This document shows positions 9,302 through 19,320 of a stretch of 37,500 nt of DNA, in pieces. A program made the position numbers and the translations under genes. How positions within the stretch are numbered: position 1 is the first letter of the stretch; every line of letters starts with the position of its first letter. The notes under the pieces are model-generated. The model made no database searches. It was not told the origin of the DNA and worked only from the letters and a program-made list of their open reading frames with translations. Source of the stretch: Prorocentrum cordatum (lineage: Eukaryota > Sar > Dinophyceae > Prorocentrales > Prorocentraceae); the NCBI GenBank assembly GCA_963575745.1, contig CAUYUJ010008589.1:1-37500 (forward strand), read 5' to 3'.

Positions 9302-9507
9302 AGGGGGAGCGTAAGACCCGGGTTTGCCAGGACTCGAGTTCGCCATCGTTTTTTGACGACCGCGCCTCGGATTTTGACGAGGAGGAGTTCCGTGGGATGT
9401 CTGCAGAGGGAGGCCTCGTCAAAGTGCAGGCTCGGCCTCGTCCTTTTTCTGACGACCTCCTCGGGGATTTCCGAGTCCCCTGTACCCGGGTCTTACGTCC
9501 CCTTGAC
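9302..9507. mobile_element. Introner-like inverted-repeat element, copy A (diverged)
   Basis: Left end GGGGGAGCGTAAGACCCGGG and right end ACCCGGGTCTTACGTCCCC are inverted copies; the CGTAAGACCCGGGT core is perfect. A possible TGTAGA target duplication lies at 9296-9301 and 9508-9513. The interior shares GTTTTTTGACGA, GGATTTTGACG, CGTGGGATGT.TGCAG and GCCTCGTC in order with the copies at 13411 and 22591. The terminal GTAAGA word resembles a strong 5' splice site. No protein is encoded. The transposition class is unknown. Confidence 0.75.
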
Positions 9508-9512
9508 TGTAG

Positions 9513-9605
9513 AGGGGGAGGAGGAGAAGAGGAGGAGAAGAGGAGGAGAAGAGGAGGAGAGGAGGAGGAGGAGGAGGGGGAGGAGGAGGATGAGGAGGGG
9601 GAGGC
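9513..9605. repeat. GAGGAG/GGA purine microsatellite
   Basis: Interrupted GAGGAGGAG array immediately right of the element at 9302-9507. The Glu/Arg-rich frames here are repeat artefacts. Confidence 0.9.
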
Positions 9606-10150
9606 GCGCCCCCTGAGTATAGAGCTGCCCCTCGGCGCTGGCCCTCGCCCCCCCGAGGCTGCGCGCTGCTCGCCCTGCCCGCCGCCTTCCTGCCCGCGCC
9701 GGCCCCGCCGGCCCTCGCCCCCCGGCGCGCCGCCCTGGCCCTGGGCGCCTCGGCGGCCGCGGCCTCCGCGGGGGCGCTGCCCGCGGCCGCGGAGAAGTCG
9801 AAGGAGCCCCGCGGGCCGCGGAGGGCCCTCTCACCACCGACCAGACCACCCCCAACCCAACCCGAAGGCTTCGATTTGCCCTCCGTTTCTACTGGGGGGG
9901 TGTCGGAGAGCATTGAAAAGACACATGGAACCCGACCCCCCCCCCCCAACCCGAAATTCGGGTCAAATTCGGGTCTTCGGGTTGGGTTGGGGTGGTCTGG
10001 TAGGTAGTCACCCTCGGGCCACGGCGCGCCCCCGGCAGGGCCGCCCGCGCTCCGATCGACCGCTGCGGCAGGCGATGCGCCGGCCGAAGCCGCGGTGCCG
10101 GCTCGGTTCGACTCGCCTCGGCTCGGCTCCGGAGGGTTCCAATTAGAGTT
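9606..10150. other. GC-rich stretch without supported gene
   Basis: Pro/Arg/Ala-rich frames only. CGAAATTCGGGTCAAATTCGGGTC and a CCCCCCCCCC run lie near 9930-9990. No recognisable product. Confidence 0.4.
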
Positions 10151-10154
10151 TTTT

Positions 10155-10300
10155 TTTTGGGGGGTGGACAGACCGCCTGCCCTGACACGCCGCTTTCGGT
10201 TCGCGAGAGGGCGTCGCGGCCGTCATTTTTGCGGGTCCAGGTCCGTCGGTTTCGGTCCCAGGCCGTTTTCATTGAAGGGAGGTTTGCTAAAGGGAGGTTT
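10155..10300 (+). repeat. Dispersed repeat sharing CCTGACACGCCG...GCGGCCGTCATTTT, copy 2
   Basis: Second copy of the repeat at 8655-8830, lacking part of the middle. It ends in a tandem GGGAGGTTTG(C/T) word. Confidence 0.7.
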
Positions 10301-10312
10301 GTCCACCGCCGA

Positions 10313-10427
10313 TTTTTGGGGAGGGGGTTTTCCAGGAGGGGTCTTGCCCAGGGGCTTCGCACCCTCTTGGGCTTCGACGGGGTTCCGAGGCCCCTGGGGG
10401 CACTTTGGAAAACCCCCTCCCCAAAAA
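10313..10427. repeat. Perfect 22-bp inverted repeat
   Basis: 10313-10334, TTTTTGGGGAGGGGGTTTTC plus CA, pairs without mismatch with 10406-10427. The loop is about 71 nt. It could form a strong cruciform or RNA hairpin. No terminal duplication is evident. Confidence 0.9.
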
Positions 10428-10780
10428 ACCCCTCTGGAACCCTTCGGCGATTCACAGGCCCAGGGCCAGCCAGAGCCAGGCGCAGCGGGCCGGTCTCGAT
10501 GCGATGCGGGGCCCGTTTCCGATCTCCAGTGCGGCTCGGCGGATCGATGCAGCGCAGGCCTGCCTAGCAAGCACGCGCGCCTGCATCTAGGGTGCCCCTG
10601 CGTCCTTGCCGCCCAAACTTTAGCCTCCAAGCTTGCGTCGCCCGCCGCCCCAAACATCCCAACTTCGGCCTCAGATGGTCTTGCGTCCTTACCACGCGTC
10701 CTGAATACACGTTTTGAGACAACAGAAAAGGCTTAATCATAAACTGTTGGCAGTCCGCGCGGTTTCTTGTATCCGCACTG

Positions 10781-10850
10781 GCCCAGGGTGAAAAGCTCAT
10801 CCCGGGGAAAGGGTCGAGACTTCGGGAGACCCCGTACAGTGGAAACCTAT
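10781..10850 (+). repeat. Dispersed repeat, GTCGAGAC family, partial copy
   Basis: GGGGAAAGGGTCGAGACTTC, then GGGAGACCCCGTA, matches the right half of the copies at 3518 and 8561. Confidence 0.65.
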
Positions 10851-11280
10851 GCCAAGAAACGCCCTGCTTGCCTCCTGGGTGCCCTGAGTTTCCTGGGTTC
10901 CTGGGTTCCGATGGTTCTACGATGGACAGCGTGACGCGTCCCCATACACCCTAGGCGATGCTTAAGAAAACTTACGTTTTCGGCGAGAGTCCCTTCTATT
11001 CTTGATATTTCAATGTAAATCCCAAGTTTTCAATGAAATATATGTTTTTTTTTCTCTAGATTCCGAGATTACGAATTTCTGAACCCATGATTTCTTAAGC
11101 ATTTCGCAGGGTGTACCAAGAAACAATGGACAGGGCTGAATGTCTTATGGGAGGTTTGTTGTTGTCGAGCTCCTGCTGCCCCGAAGACATGTCCGGCATC
11201 GCATGCCGGGGCCCAGATCTCCGACCACATGACCTCCTCCAGGCCTCCTATAGACGGGGTCCGAGCAGATCGCGCTTCGG
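10851..11280. other. Stretch without recognised gene
   Basis: A relatively AT-rich patch at 10960-11100 contains a T-rich run. No open frame with protein character and no repeat family was recognised. Confidence 0.4.
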
Positions 11281-11289
11281 GGATGGCGC

Positions 11290-11450
11290 CGCACCGCCGA
11301 TGCACCGCCGGTGCGGCTCGGTGTGGAGCCCGAGCTGCTTCACGTCGGCGTCGCCGATGCATCTTCGACGTCGACGATGCATCGCCGGTGCATCACCGAT
11401 GCATCGCCGATGCATCGCCGACGTATCCGCGATGCGGCGCGATGCTCCGA
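11290..11450. repeat. Cluster of GATGCATCGCC palindromic words
   Basis: CCGATGCATCGCCGATGCAT and variants (CGGTGCATCACC, CGACGATGCATCG, CGATGCACCGCC) recur at least eight times. GATGCATC is itself palindromic. The style matches the TATCGCCGAT words at 6540-6650. Confidence 0.75.
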
Positions 11451-11749
11451 CCCCATCTGCTCCGACCCCGCCTATACGGAGAAGGCCTCCGCTTCCCTGA
11501 GGCCCTGGCGTCGCGCAACTTCTCGAGCTGGGCGTGCTCGCCCGGGCTCGGGTCCCGGGGCCCTCACGGGCGGATGCGGCTCGAGGAGAGCCGCAGGGAG
11601 GTTGGGTCCAGGGCTCCGGTCGTGGGCTTGCGTGCATGCCGCCGAGTTGTTTTTCCCCATATCCTAAGATGGGGTTCTTGTTATTACTTGGACGCCTCCT
11701 ACTCCCTCTCCTCCTTCCTCCTCCTCTTTCCTCCTCCCCTCCTGTCGGA

Positions 11750-12172
11750 GTTACTCATACTCAGACTTGCTCATACCCAGACTTGCTCATACACAGACTT
11801 ACTCATACTCAGATACTCTCATACTCAGATCTACTCATACTCAGACCTACTCTTACTCAGACATACTCATACTCAGACTTACTCATACTCAGACATACTC
11901 ATACTCAGGCATATTCGTACTCAGACCTACTCATACTCAGACTTACTCATACTCAGACTTACTCATACTCAGAGATTCTCATACCCAGACGTACTCATAC
12001 TTACTCAGACTTACTCACACTCAGACTTATATCCATACTCAGACTTCTCATACCCAGACGTCATACAGACTTACTCAGACATATCCATACTCATACTCAT
12101 ACTCAGACTTACTCATACCCAGGCGTACTCATACTCAGACTTACTCATAGTCTGAGACTTACTCAACACACA
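11750..12172. repeat. ACTCATACTCAG minisatellite
   Basis: A 12-18 bp degenerate repeat of TACTCATACTCAGACT runs for about 420 bp. Since units are near multiples of six, long frames rich in HTQTYSYSDL result; these are artefacts. A short polypyrimidine CTCCTCC stretch precedes it. Confidence 0.95.
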
Positions 12173-12175
12173 GCA

Positions 12176-13005
12176 GATTGTGAGGATGTCTCAGGCGGGG
12201 CGCTGGTTTCAGCACCCCTAAGGGGAGCCGCCAGGGGTGGTTGCACGGCCTCGTTCGCGGCCATTTTGTGGGGATGTCTCAGGCGGTTTGCTTGTTTCTG
12301 GGCCCAACATTCTTCGCTTGGATAGCAGATTGTGAGGATGTCTCAGGCGGGGCGCTGGTTTCAGCACCCCTAAGGGGAGCCGCCAGGGGTGGTTGCACGG
12401 CCTCGTTCGCGGCCATTTTGTGGGGATGTCTCAGGCGGTTTGCTCAGGCGGGGCGCTGGTTTCAGCACCCCTAAGGGGAGCCGCCAGGGGTGGTTGCACG
12501 GGCTCGTTCGCGGCCATTTTGTGGGGATGTCTCATGCGGTTTGCTTGTTTCTGGGCCCAACATCCTTCGCTTGGAGAGCAGATTTGAGGATGTCTCAGGC
12601 GGGGCGCTGGTTTCAGCACCCCTAAGGGGAGCCGCCAGGGGTGGTTGCACGGGCTCGTTCGCGGCCATTTTGTGGGGATGTCTCAGGCGGTTTGCTTGTT
12701 TCTGGGCCCAACATCCTTCGCTTTCGAGAGCAGATTTGAGGATGTCTCAGGCGGGGCGCTGGTTTCAGCACCCCTAAGGGGAGCCGCCAGGGGTGGTTGC
12801 ACGGGCTCGTTCGCGGCCATTTTGTGGGGATGTCTCAGGCGGTTTGCTTGTTTCTGGGCCCAACATCCTTCGCTTGGAGAGCAGATTGTGAGGATGTCTC
12901 AGGCGGGGCGCTGGTTTCAGCACCCCTAAGGGGAGCCGCCAGGGGTGGTTGCACGGGCTCGTTCGCGGCCATTTTGTGGGGATGTCTCAGGCGGTTTGCT
13001 TGTTT
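12176..13005. repeat. 152-bp tandem satellite, about 5.5 units
   Basis: CGGGGCGCTGGTTTCAGCAC recurs at 12196, 12348, 12449, 12600, 12752 and 12904. The spacing is 151-152 bp except for one 101-bp unit with an internal deletion. Each full unit contains AGGATGTCTCAGGCGG and GGGGATGTCTCAGGCGG, so a shorter ancestral duplication is embedded. The last unit diverges after TTGCTTGTTTCT. Confidence 0.95.
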
Positions 13006-13410
13006 CTCGTGGCACTATCCTCCAACATGACATGCACTTATGGCCTTGTGTGGCTAAACGCTCGTCTTACATATCCCACTGCCAACTATCCTACAACATA
13101 TGCACATGTGGGAAGCTCCAAAGCTACCACGGGCTGAAAAGGGGAAGGCCTGGCAGCTGAGGAGGGGGGATGAAGAGGACGAGGCTCGCATTCAACCATA
13201 CTCAAAGCTCACTCTGACTCATACGCAATCACTCGCATTAGGGGTCACTCGTCTTTGTCGGCCCTGTCGCCCACGTGGACGCGCTATTGTAGTCGACCGC
13301 TCATGAACAGACGCTCACCACGGCATGACATAAAACATGACATGCACATATGGGGAGCTCCACGCAGTGAGTAATTTGTTGTCCCGCGTCGGATCTCAGG
13401 GGTCCCAAAA
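13006..13410. other. Stretch without gene, three related short words
   Basis: ACATGACATGCACTTATGG, ACATATGCACATGTGGGAAG and ACATGACATGCACATATGGG recur at about 13026, 13096 and 13335, the last two followed by GCTCCA. Nothing coding was seen. Confidence 0.5.
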
Positions 13411-13615
13411 CGGGGAAACGTGAGACTCGAGAAAGCCGGAACTCGGGCTGGCCGACGTTGTTTTTGGCGAGCGCGTCCTGGATTATGACGGTCTTGTGCT
13501 CGTGGGATGCTTGCAGCGGGAGCCCGCGTCGAAGTTCAGATGGGGCCTCGTCATTTTCGTGCTGGCCGCGTCGGGCCAACCCGAGTCTCCCGTGCCCGAG
13601 TCTCACGTCTCCCCG
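13411..13615. mobile_element. Introner-like inverted-repeat element, copy B (best preserved ends)
   Basis: The left terminus CGGGGAAACGTGAGACTCG and the inverted right terminus CGGGGAGACGTGAGACTCG match at 18 of 19 positions. The length is 205 bp. The interior is clearly homologous to 22591-22793 (GGAACTCGGG, CCGACGTT, CGTGGGATG.TTGCAGCGGGAG, GGGCCTCGTCATTTT). GTGAGA in the terminus resembles a 5' splice donor. No obvious flanking duplication remains. Confidence 0.85.
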
Positions 13616-14300
13616 ACCAGATCTCCGACGATAGGTGGCTTTCTCAACCTGGCTCTTTGTGCCTCGTCTTCGGCTTCCGGGGGCCGTGGTCCCCGGGGGC
13701 CGTCAAGAAGGGGTCCGGCGATCGTGGGGGGGGATCGCTTGCCCTGGGGTCGCCACCTCTGGGGCCGCGGGTTGAAGAGATCATGTCGTCGGGTGTTAGG
13801 GGGCGGTGCCCAGTAGCGCTGTACCCTAAACCCATCGCCGCCACGGCTGGATTCGCCTCGAGGTCCTGGTCAGAGCTCGCCCTGGGAGAGGCCCAGGGAG
13901 TGGCGGGTCCGGTGGTGGCGTTCCTTAAGGAGTGTGCCCAGGACGCTTCAGTCCGCCCGAGGAAGTTTTGTACTATACCCGGAAAGCCCCGAGGGGGCGA
14001 ACGAGGGTCCTGGTCGTGGGTCTGGTGTACAAATTCCTTCCCTGGGGCGCGGTTTTCGTACACTGTCAGTGGCCCCGGCCGACGGAATCTGACTGGAGCG
14101 GGGAGGGTGTGGTATCCAAAATCTTGAGGGTTCATGCTCTGATGGTTCTTTATCCGATGAGGCTCGTGACACAGCCTGATCAGAAAGGTCCTGGTGCGAG
14201 GGGGGGTCTCACGGAGGGGACCCGAGTGCCAGAGCAGCGCGCGCCGCGCTTTGGCCCTCGAGGTTCCACGCCTCCTAAGGGGGTGTCGCTTTGCGGGGGG
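13616..14300. other. GC-rich stretch without recognised gene
   Basis: No domain, splice pattern or tandem repeat supported. Long frames are Gly/Arg/Pro-rich. Confidence 0.4.
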
Positions 14301-14302
14301 CT

Positions 14303-14445
14303 CTCACCGTCCCGTCGCGTCCAGCCCACAGGGGTACGGCATGGATGCGGTACTGTGGTCGGCTGGCCGCGACGGGACGGTGAGTTCAGTCCGGGCTCCG
14401 CCAGCCCAGGCTCTGCCACGATTTTGGCAGAGCCTGGACTGAGCA
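14303..14445. repeat. Two adjacent strong hairpins
   Basis: CTCACCGTCCCGTCGCGTCC continuing to AGCC pairs with GGCTGGCCGCGACGGGACGG continuing to TGAG with one mismatch over 24 bp. Inside the loop a further CCACAG/CTGTGG pairing is possible. A second perfect stem follows, CCAGGCTCTGCCA / TGGCAGAGCCTGG, with a 5-6 base loop. Confidence 0.85.
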
Positions 14446-14999
14446 TACCAAGCGTCCTTCTTCGCTGCCCGGTTGTCTCGCCCCAGACAGGGTCAGGTGA
14501 GGTCGGCGGTTCTATCGATGGTAATTTCACCGTTGCAGTTCCAGTGGCTTTCAGACCCACGACATTTGCGGTTGGATCCCTCCTTTTTTAAGCTATTCCT
14601 CCTCTTCCTCCTCTTTCTCCTCCAGCCGCCGCCACGGCCCAGACACCCGCGAGCGGCCCACCCCCAACCACAGTCACCACAGAACGTTGACGTGTGGAAC
14701 ACAGGGCGCTTCGACGGGACGGGGCCGTTCAGGGCGGAACAGAGAAATCCCATTCAGCAGTCCGCTACCGTACCCCCGCCGAGTTTGATGTTTCTTACCA
14801 GACTCTTCTTTTATTGCGTGCTGTGCCACACCCGCTTCACCGCCGAAGAACGAAGCATGAAGATAGTGTACCACAACGTACAGTGGGCGGACTTCACCCG
14901 CCTCGAGGAGATTTACGTTTACGTGGCCATAGGGACGGGCAGGGCGGCGCGAGAGGACGAGTACACGAAGTGCCAGCTGCCTAACCACCAATGTATCCA

Positions 15000-16154
15000 G
15001 TTGGGTGGAGAAAGGCGGCTGGCGTCAACAACTCATGTGGACTGGCAGTACTACTGAATAAACGGCTCAGTGGCAGGATCCAGAGATTAGTATCGCCACC
15101 TGCGAAGAGTGGCATCACAGGACGGATCGGCATGATTACAGTAAGCGTGGGCACTATAGACGTGGCGTTGTTCCCTACATATATACCACCGCGGGGCATG
15201 GCCGTCAACACCCCCAAGGGCATCACTATAAATACTCTCAAGTGGATTCAATGCGAGCTGGACAAGCTGGGGCACAATTGCCTCCCCATCATACTGGGTG
15301 ACTACAACTGCGCTTTTGGAATACGACGAGATACGACAGGGAGGAAATACATAGAGGCCACCGAGTCCATCGGCATCGAAGAGCCCGCCCTAGAGAACAC
15401 CAGCAGTTCGCAAGTGCGGGAATTTTTGGATGACAGCCACTTGGCGATCGCGGACACCTTCAGACGGACGGGGCCCACCTACTACAGAGGCGCCCACACG
15501 AGCAAGATAGACCACGTTGCCATACCAGCGACAGCACTTGGCAGGGTTCGCCAAATCAGCCCCTTGCTGGGACTGGCAAAAAGGCTGCAGCTACACGTCT
15601 CCGCGCATTTGACCGACCAAGTGCCGATTTACATGAACATGGACGTGCACATCACCAAGACCCACATCAGCAAGCTCACGCCACCCGCCAACCGCGACCT
15701 CATGATGATCGCATTTACACGAGGATACAAACGCCTGGAGTTTAAAACAAAAGTTGAGGAGAAGACCCAGCATATTCACGAGACGGAGTGGCGGCAAACA
15801 TGGGATGCAGGCAACGTGCAAAAGTGGTGGGATATGCTTTCTAACAACATTCGTGAAGCTATGCAGGAGATTTTTCCCAAGCAGGAACAGGACATCATAG
15901 GGTACGACGAGATGCGACAGCAGCGGATTCAATTGCTAGAGAAGCGATCACAGCTCAGAGCCGACGCGCACCACACCGGCAGCAAACGTTACATAGGCGA
16001 TGGCTTCACAGAGTTCGATCAGATAGAGGAACAGCTCAAGTCCCCCTCGCGGAAGTTGCAGGTGCTTCGACGGCGACAGAAGACGGAAACAACTGAGAAG
16101 CTGGTGGATCAGATCAAAGAGGCGCTGAGCTACACCGCGTCAGAGTTGCGCTAG
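15000..16154 (+). pseudogene. LINE endonuclease domain fragment, catalytic His replaced
   Basis: This is the longest undisturbed piece of the element, about 385 residues, continuing the frame-shifted N-terminus. It shows GDYNCAF (metal-binding Asp/Asn), SKIDHV near its middle, and LTDQVPI where apurinic-endonuclease-like domains have Ser-Asp-His. After about residue 220 comes a charged helical linker (KTKVEEKTQHIHETEW...) of the kind that joins endonuclease to RT. The start codon at 14991 is only where the open frame begins, since homology carries over from the other frame upstream. Confidence 0.8.
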
Positions 16155-16559
16155 CCAGCACAGGGCGTGGACCGAAGAAGCGCAACTTGTTCGCACCGCG
16201 CACAGGGATGACAGTATCACAGTGGGATCAGGGACTGAGCCGACCGCCACAGCTGGGGGGAATGCAATGCGAGAAGATTGATTGGCAGGAGTGGATCGCA
16301 GACCGCGCCTTTGTGCCGCATCTTTACGAGTCCTTGCACGCCGATGACCTGCGAGATCAGATTCGCCAAGATTGAGAAGGACAGATGCGATGCCTACGAC
16401 GGGCCCCCAGACGACGAGCAGGGCCTGCATGGGGAGTGCTGGCGGAGGCGCTATGCATGTGCTTTGATAGGCGATATCACGTGACCGAGCACGGACAGAA
16501 GTGCAACCCAGAGCACTTCAGCAGGCGGTACGACGACTTACCTGCACTGATCCGTCTGG

Positions 16560-17629
16560 TAGGGTCAGCCCCGCTGAGCGCCATTCGCTCGCAGTCGTTT
16601 TCCCAGGCCGAGGGCAGCGACAAGCTCGGGATCCAGGGCCGGCGTATCCTTCATTGTTTCGACGCGTTTGGGATGTCTTCTTTTTTTTTTCTTCTCGGAC
16701 AGCTTCAGAAGACATCCAGGAGGCCGACCCCGCCCGATTTTGCACGCGGAGGGCTTCCATGGAGGAGACGGGAAGGTTGTATCTTGAGTTTGTTTGCAGC
16801 GAGTTGGCGATGCAGGCAAGCTAGAGTGAGCCATGCCACTAGCAACTATGATGGCACAAACGCGTTCGCATGCACAGAAAGAAGGGCGCTTGACGAACAT
16901 CATGCTCTCACAGCACGACGGGAGAACGTGCGCATACTGCAGAAAGCAACCAGGCAAGCAACAGTGCATGTAGAAGCCCGCGACGGTGCAGCAGATTTTT
17001 TGCCACACAGTGGCACCGCGATGGGCCGCTCGCTAGCAGCAGGCGGTTTTGTTGACATTTACTCACCCACAGCTTCAGAGTGGAATGCGAAGCTGGGCGA
17101 AGCAGACACCAGCTACACATGGCTAGCAGGTCGCTGCCCAGTAACTTAAGAGCTGGTTGACATGGGAGTTGGTCTTTTCGTGGATGACGTATGGCGCGCG
17201 CATATACATGCATATGCGCCCCATGCACGCCGCATCATGATGCAGCTGAACCACGCCACGTGCGAGCTCCAGGCACACATACAGAAGAACGGCCACTGCT
17301 TGAACGCAGATAAGACCAACCACCTCATCTGCATGCACGGAGCGGGATCCATTGAGGCATCCAGGGGCCTAGTTCGTCAAAAACGCGTCTTCGGGGCAGT
17401 CTGTCGTGAAGCTCGTGTTCTCGGGCCGATTCTGAGCTTCGACGGGGTACTCAGGGCGGAACTCAAGAACCGCATCAAAGGAGCCCGTGTTGCGTGGAGA
17501 TCGTTGGGAGAGGTATGGAGGCAGCCCCTTCCACCACAAGCTGTTCCGCACGCTCTTCTTGTGCTTTGTGTGCAGCGCCGCGATCTCGGGCCTCGCAGCA
17601 TTCGTACTGCCGGCGGGGGTCACGGATAA
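16560..17629 (+). pseudogene. LINE reverse transcriptase domain fragments
   Basis: One frame carries GIQGRRILHCFDAFG, a GLPWRRREG block, YDGTNAFACTERRALDE (motif A with its Asp), a Gly-containing motif B area (HSGTAMGRSLAAGGFVDIYS), a TAA stop, then VGLFVDDVW (motif C with both Asp retained). NADKTNHLI and VLGPILSFDGVLRAELKNRI follow, the usual post-C region with a LG...DG signature. A T/C homopolymer at 16679-16693 lies upstream of motif A. The catalytic aspartates are intact, but the stop inside the domain argues for a dead copy. Confidence 0.85.
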
Positions 17630-18576
17630 GTTAGATTCCGTGTTTGTCCGCATGCTCCGCTACTTGATGCATGGCAAAGCTAAAAACGAGTGCGAGGGCC
17701 GAGTCAGGACGATGACAAACAGTGCAGTATTCAGCCATTGGTGCATTAGCTGTACCGCGATCGAGCCTAGAGTTCAGCGTCTGAGGTGGTGGCAGCAGAT
17801 ATCTAAGGCTCCACAGAACCACAAACAGGTCCGTGCAGCTATGTTTGGGGCGTTGGAAATCGACCGGCTCCTCGAGCACCCGAGACCTACGAGCGGCGGG
17901 GGGCTCGCAGCGCACAGTGCCCGTTGGGCCCAGCAGTTCAGAGACGACTTGGAAGGCCTTGCTAAGGCAGGTCACAAGTTTGCGAGTACATGGACAAACA
18001 GAAGTAACCTCCTCCAGATCTTTGAAGACCCACATGCCAGCGAGGAATTCAACGAAATCAGGATAGGTACCCATCGAGACCTCCATAGCCTCGACGGTGC
18101 CCGACGAGCAGCCCCACCGCAGAGCGACGATGGCGGAGCGGACGACGACATCAGCATTACATACGAGCACGTGTGCACGCACGAGATGGGGGAGGAGGGC
18201 GATGGCAGAAGCTGCGGAATGACATTCACGACGGTCAAGGCACTCACGGCGCACATCACGCACGCGCAACGCATGCGCAACCTGCACTCCATGATCATCA
18301 GCGCGAACGTGTGTCCATGGTGTCGCACAGCATTTGCGAGCAGAGCATCATGTCTGCGCCGCGTCATCACCATGTCGAGATCGCACCCGCTGCGTTGCCC
18401 CACTCGAGCCACTTTATTTGTATTCGAGCCCGAACAGCGGGATGTGTACGCGTGCGGCTACTGCTGCCGCGAGGACACGAGCATTGAGGAACACCTCAGC
18501 CACGTCACTGCTCATTGTCCTGGCCCTAGCGATGTCGTGGAGAGCCACCGCAGGAGGAAGCAGGCCGCGCAGTCAG

Positions 18577-19320
18577 ATGGCGGAGGCCGCCGCGGCGACC
18601 CTGGCGCCGCGCCAGAAGCAGCCGCGTGGAGGGCCGAAGAAGGCCACTGGCAAAGAGAGTGGCTCAGGCGACCACAACGGCGAAGAGATCGTGGTGATGC
18701 AGAAGCTGGCGCTCAACAACGCGCAGATGATCAGGCAGCTGTCAGGCAGCCTCTGGGACTTCTTCCTGATCCCAGAAGAGCACTCAGCAGTGGCCGCCGC
18801 GGTGGCAGCGGGCACGACATACGCGCAGAAGGCCGAGGAGAAGAACAACCAGGACCTAGGGCCTCCGCGCCTCCACATCGGCGTCGACTTCTTTTTGGAG
18901 ATGGGACTCAACGACAAAGCCGAGGGGACCAACAAGAAGATCCTGACGGAGTTCCGCATGCTGATCGACGCGATGGGCATGCAGGGCTTCGGGCACATCG
19001 TCTCCTACTTCAAAGTCAAGAAGGCCTGCAGCGAGGCGGGACAGCCAGAGAAATGGAAGCTCTACCTCATGCTCAACAGCCTCGCTTGCAGCCCGTGGAC
19101 AGCAACCTGGGAGGACCAGATCAGCGCCATCCGAGAAGGAAATCAGGGGCCGCACGTCAAGATCAGTCGCACCACGCAGATCGGGGACCTCAGGGAAGCC
19201 ATCGTGGACACACTGCGCGCAGCAGGGGCAGAGCAGATATTCGGAGCACTGCCGCCATCAGGTCTCGAGAGGAAAGTGCAGGCAGCGTTGCGGGCGCGGC
19301 AACTGGCGATGGAGGGGTAG
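18577..19320 (+). CDS. Distal ORF of the LINE-like element, unknown domain
   Basis: An open frame of about 247 residues starts at ATG 18577 (MAEAAAATLAPRQ; an earlier in-frame ATG lies at 18532) and stops at 19318-19320. A basic linker (RQKQPRGGPKKATGKES) precedes a helical, well-mixed sequence with LALNNAQMIRQLSGSLWDFF, GPPRLHIGVDFFLEMG and KISRTTQIGDLREAIVDTL. The composition is protein-like, unlike the GC-bias frames elsewhere. It sits at +1 relative to the zinc-finger frame that ends near 18560. It may be a separate overlapping ORF or the C-terminal domain of the same polyprotein after a frameshift. No known family was recognised, and a cellular gene is less likely given the context. Confidence 0.6.
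   Translation: MAEAAAATLAPRQKQPRGGPKKATGKESGSGDHNGEEIVVMQKLALNNAQMIRQLSGSLWDFFLIPEEHSAVAAAVAAGTTYAQKAEEKNNQDLGPPRLHIGVDFFLEMGLNDKAEGTNKKILTEFRMLIDAMGMQGFGHIVSYFKVKKACSEAGQPEKWKLYLMLNSLACSPWTATWEDQISAIREGNQGPHVKISRTTQIGDLREAIVDTLRAAGAEQIFGALPPSGLERKVQAALRARQLAMEG

Larger units (their letters stand above)
14857..18560 (+). pseudogene. LINE-like retroelement polyprotein (endonuclease, RT, C2H2-type fingers), degraded
   Basis: A chain of plus-strand fragments in all three frames gives the order of a LINE ORF2. 14857-15000 (MKIVYHNVQW...) is the N-terminus of an exonuclease-endonuclease-phosphatase domain. It shifts frame at about 15000 into 15000-16154, which has the GDYN motif and SKIDHV. The terminal Ser-Asp-His box reads TDQ, so the catalytic His appears lost. 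RT pieces follow in one frame: the QGRRILH region, motif A YDGTNAF at about 16845, a motif-B-like region at about 17000, an in-frame stop at about 17147, then motif C FVDD at about 17177. A further shift leads at 17487 to the thumb region and Cys/His finger-like units (CGMTF...H, CPWCRTAF). With several shifts and stops it is not translatable as it stands. Confidence 0.85.

Noticed and set aside
11750-12172. Tyr/Ser/His/Thr-rich frames that look like a repetitive surface protein
   Set aside because: The ACTCATACTCAG minisatellite opens several frames at once with the same repetitive composition.
12176-13005. GCGGCCATTTTGTGG in each 152-bp unit as a spliced-leader relic
   Set aside because: Only the common GCCATTTTG word matches; flanks do not, and no donor or SL RNA body follows.
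13411-13615. Copy B of the 205-bp element as a cleanly spliceable intron
   Set aside because: Flanks lack a clear target duplication and no coding sequence surrounds it.
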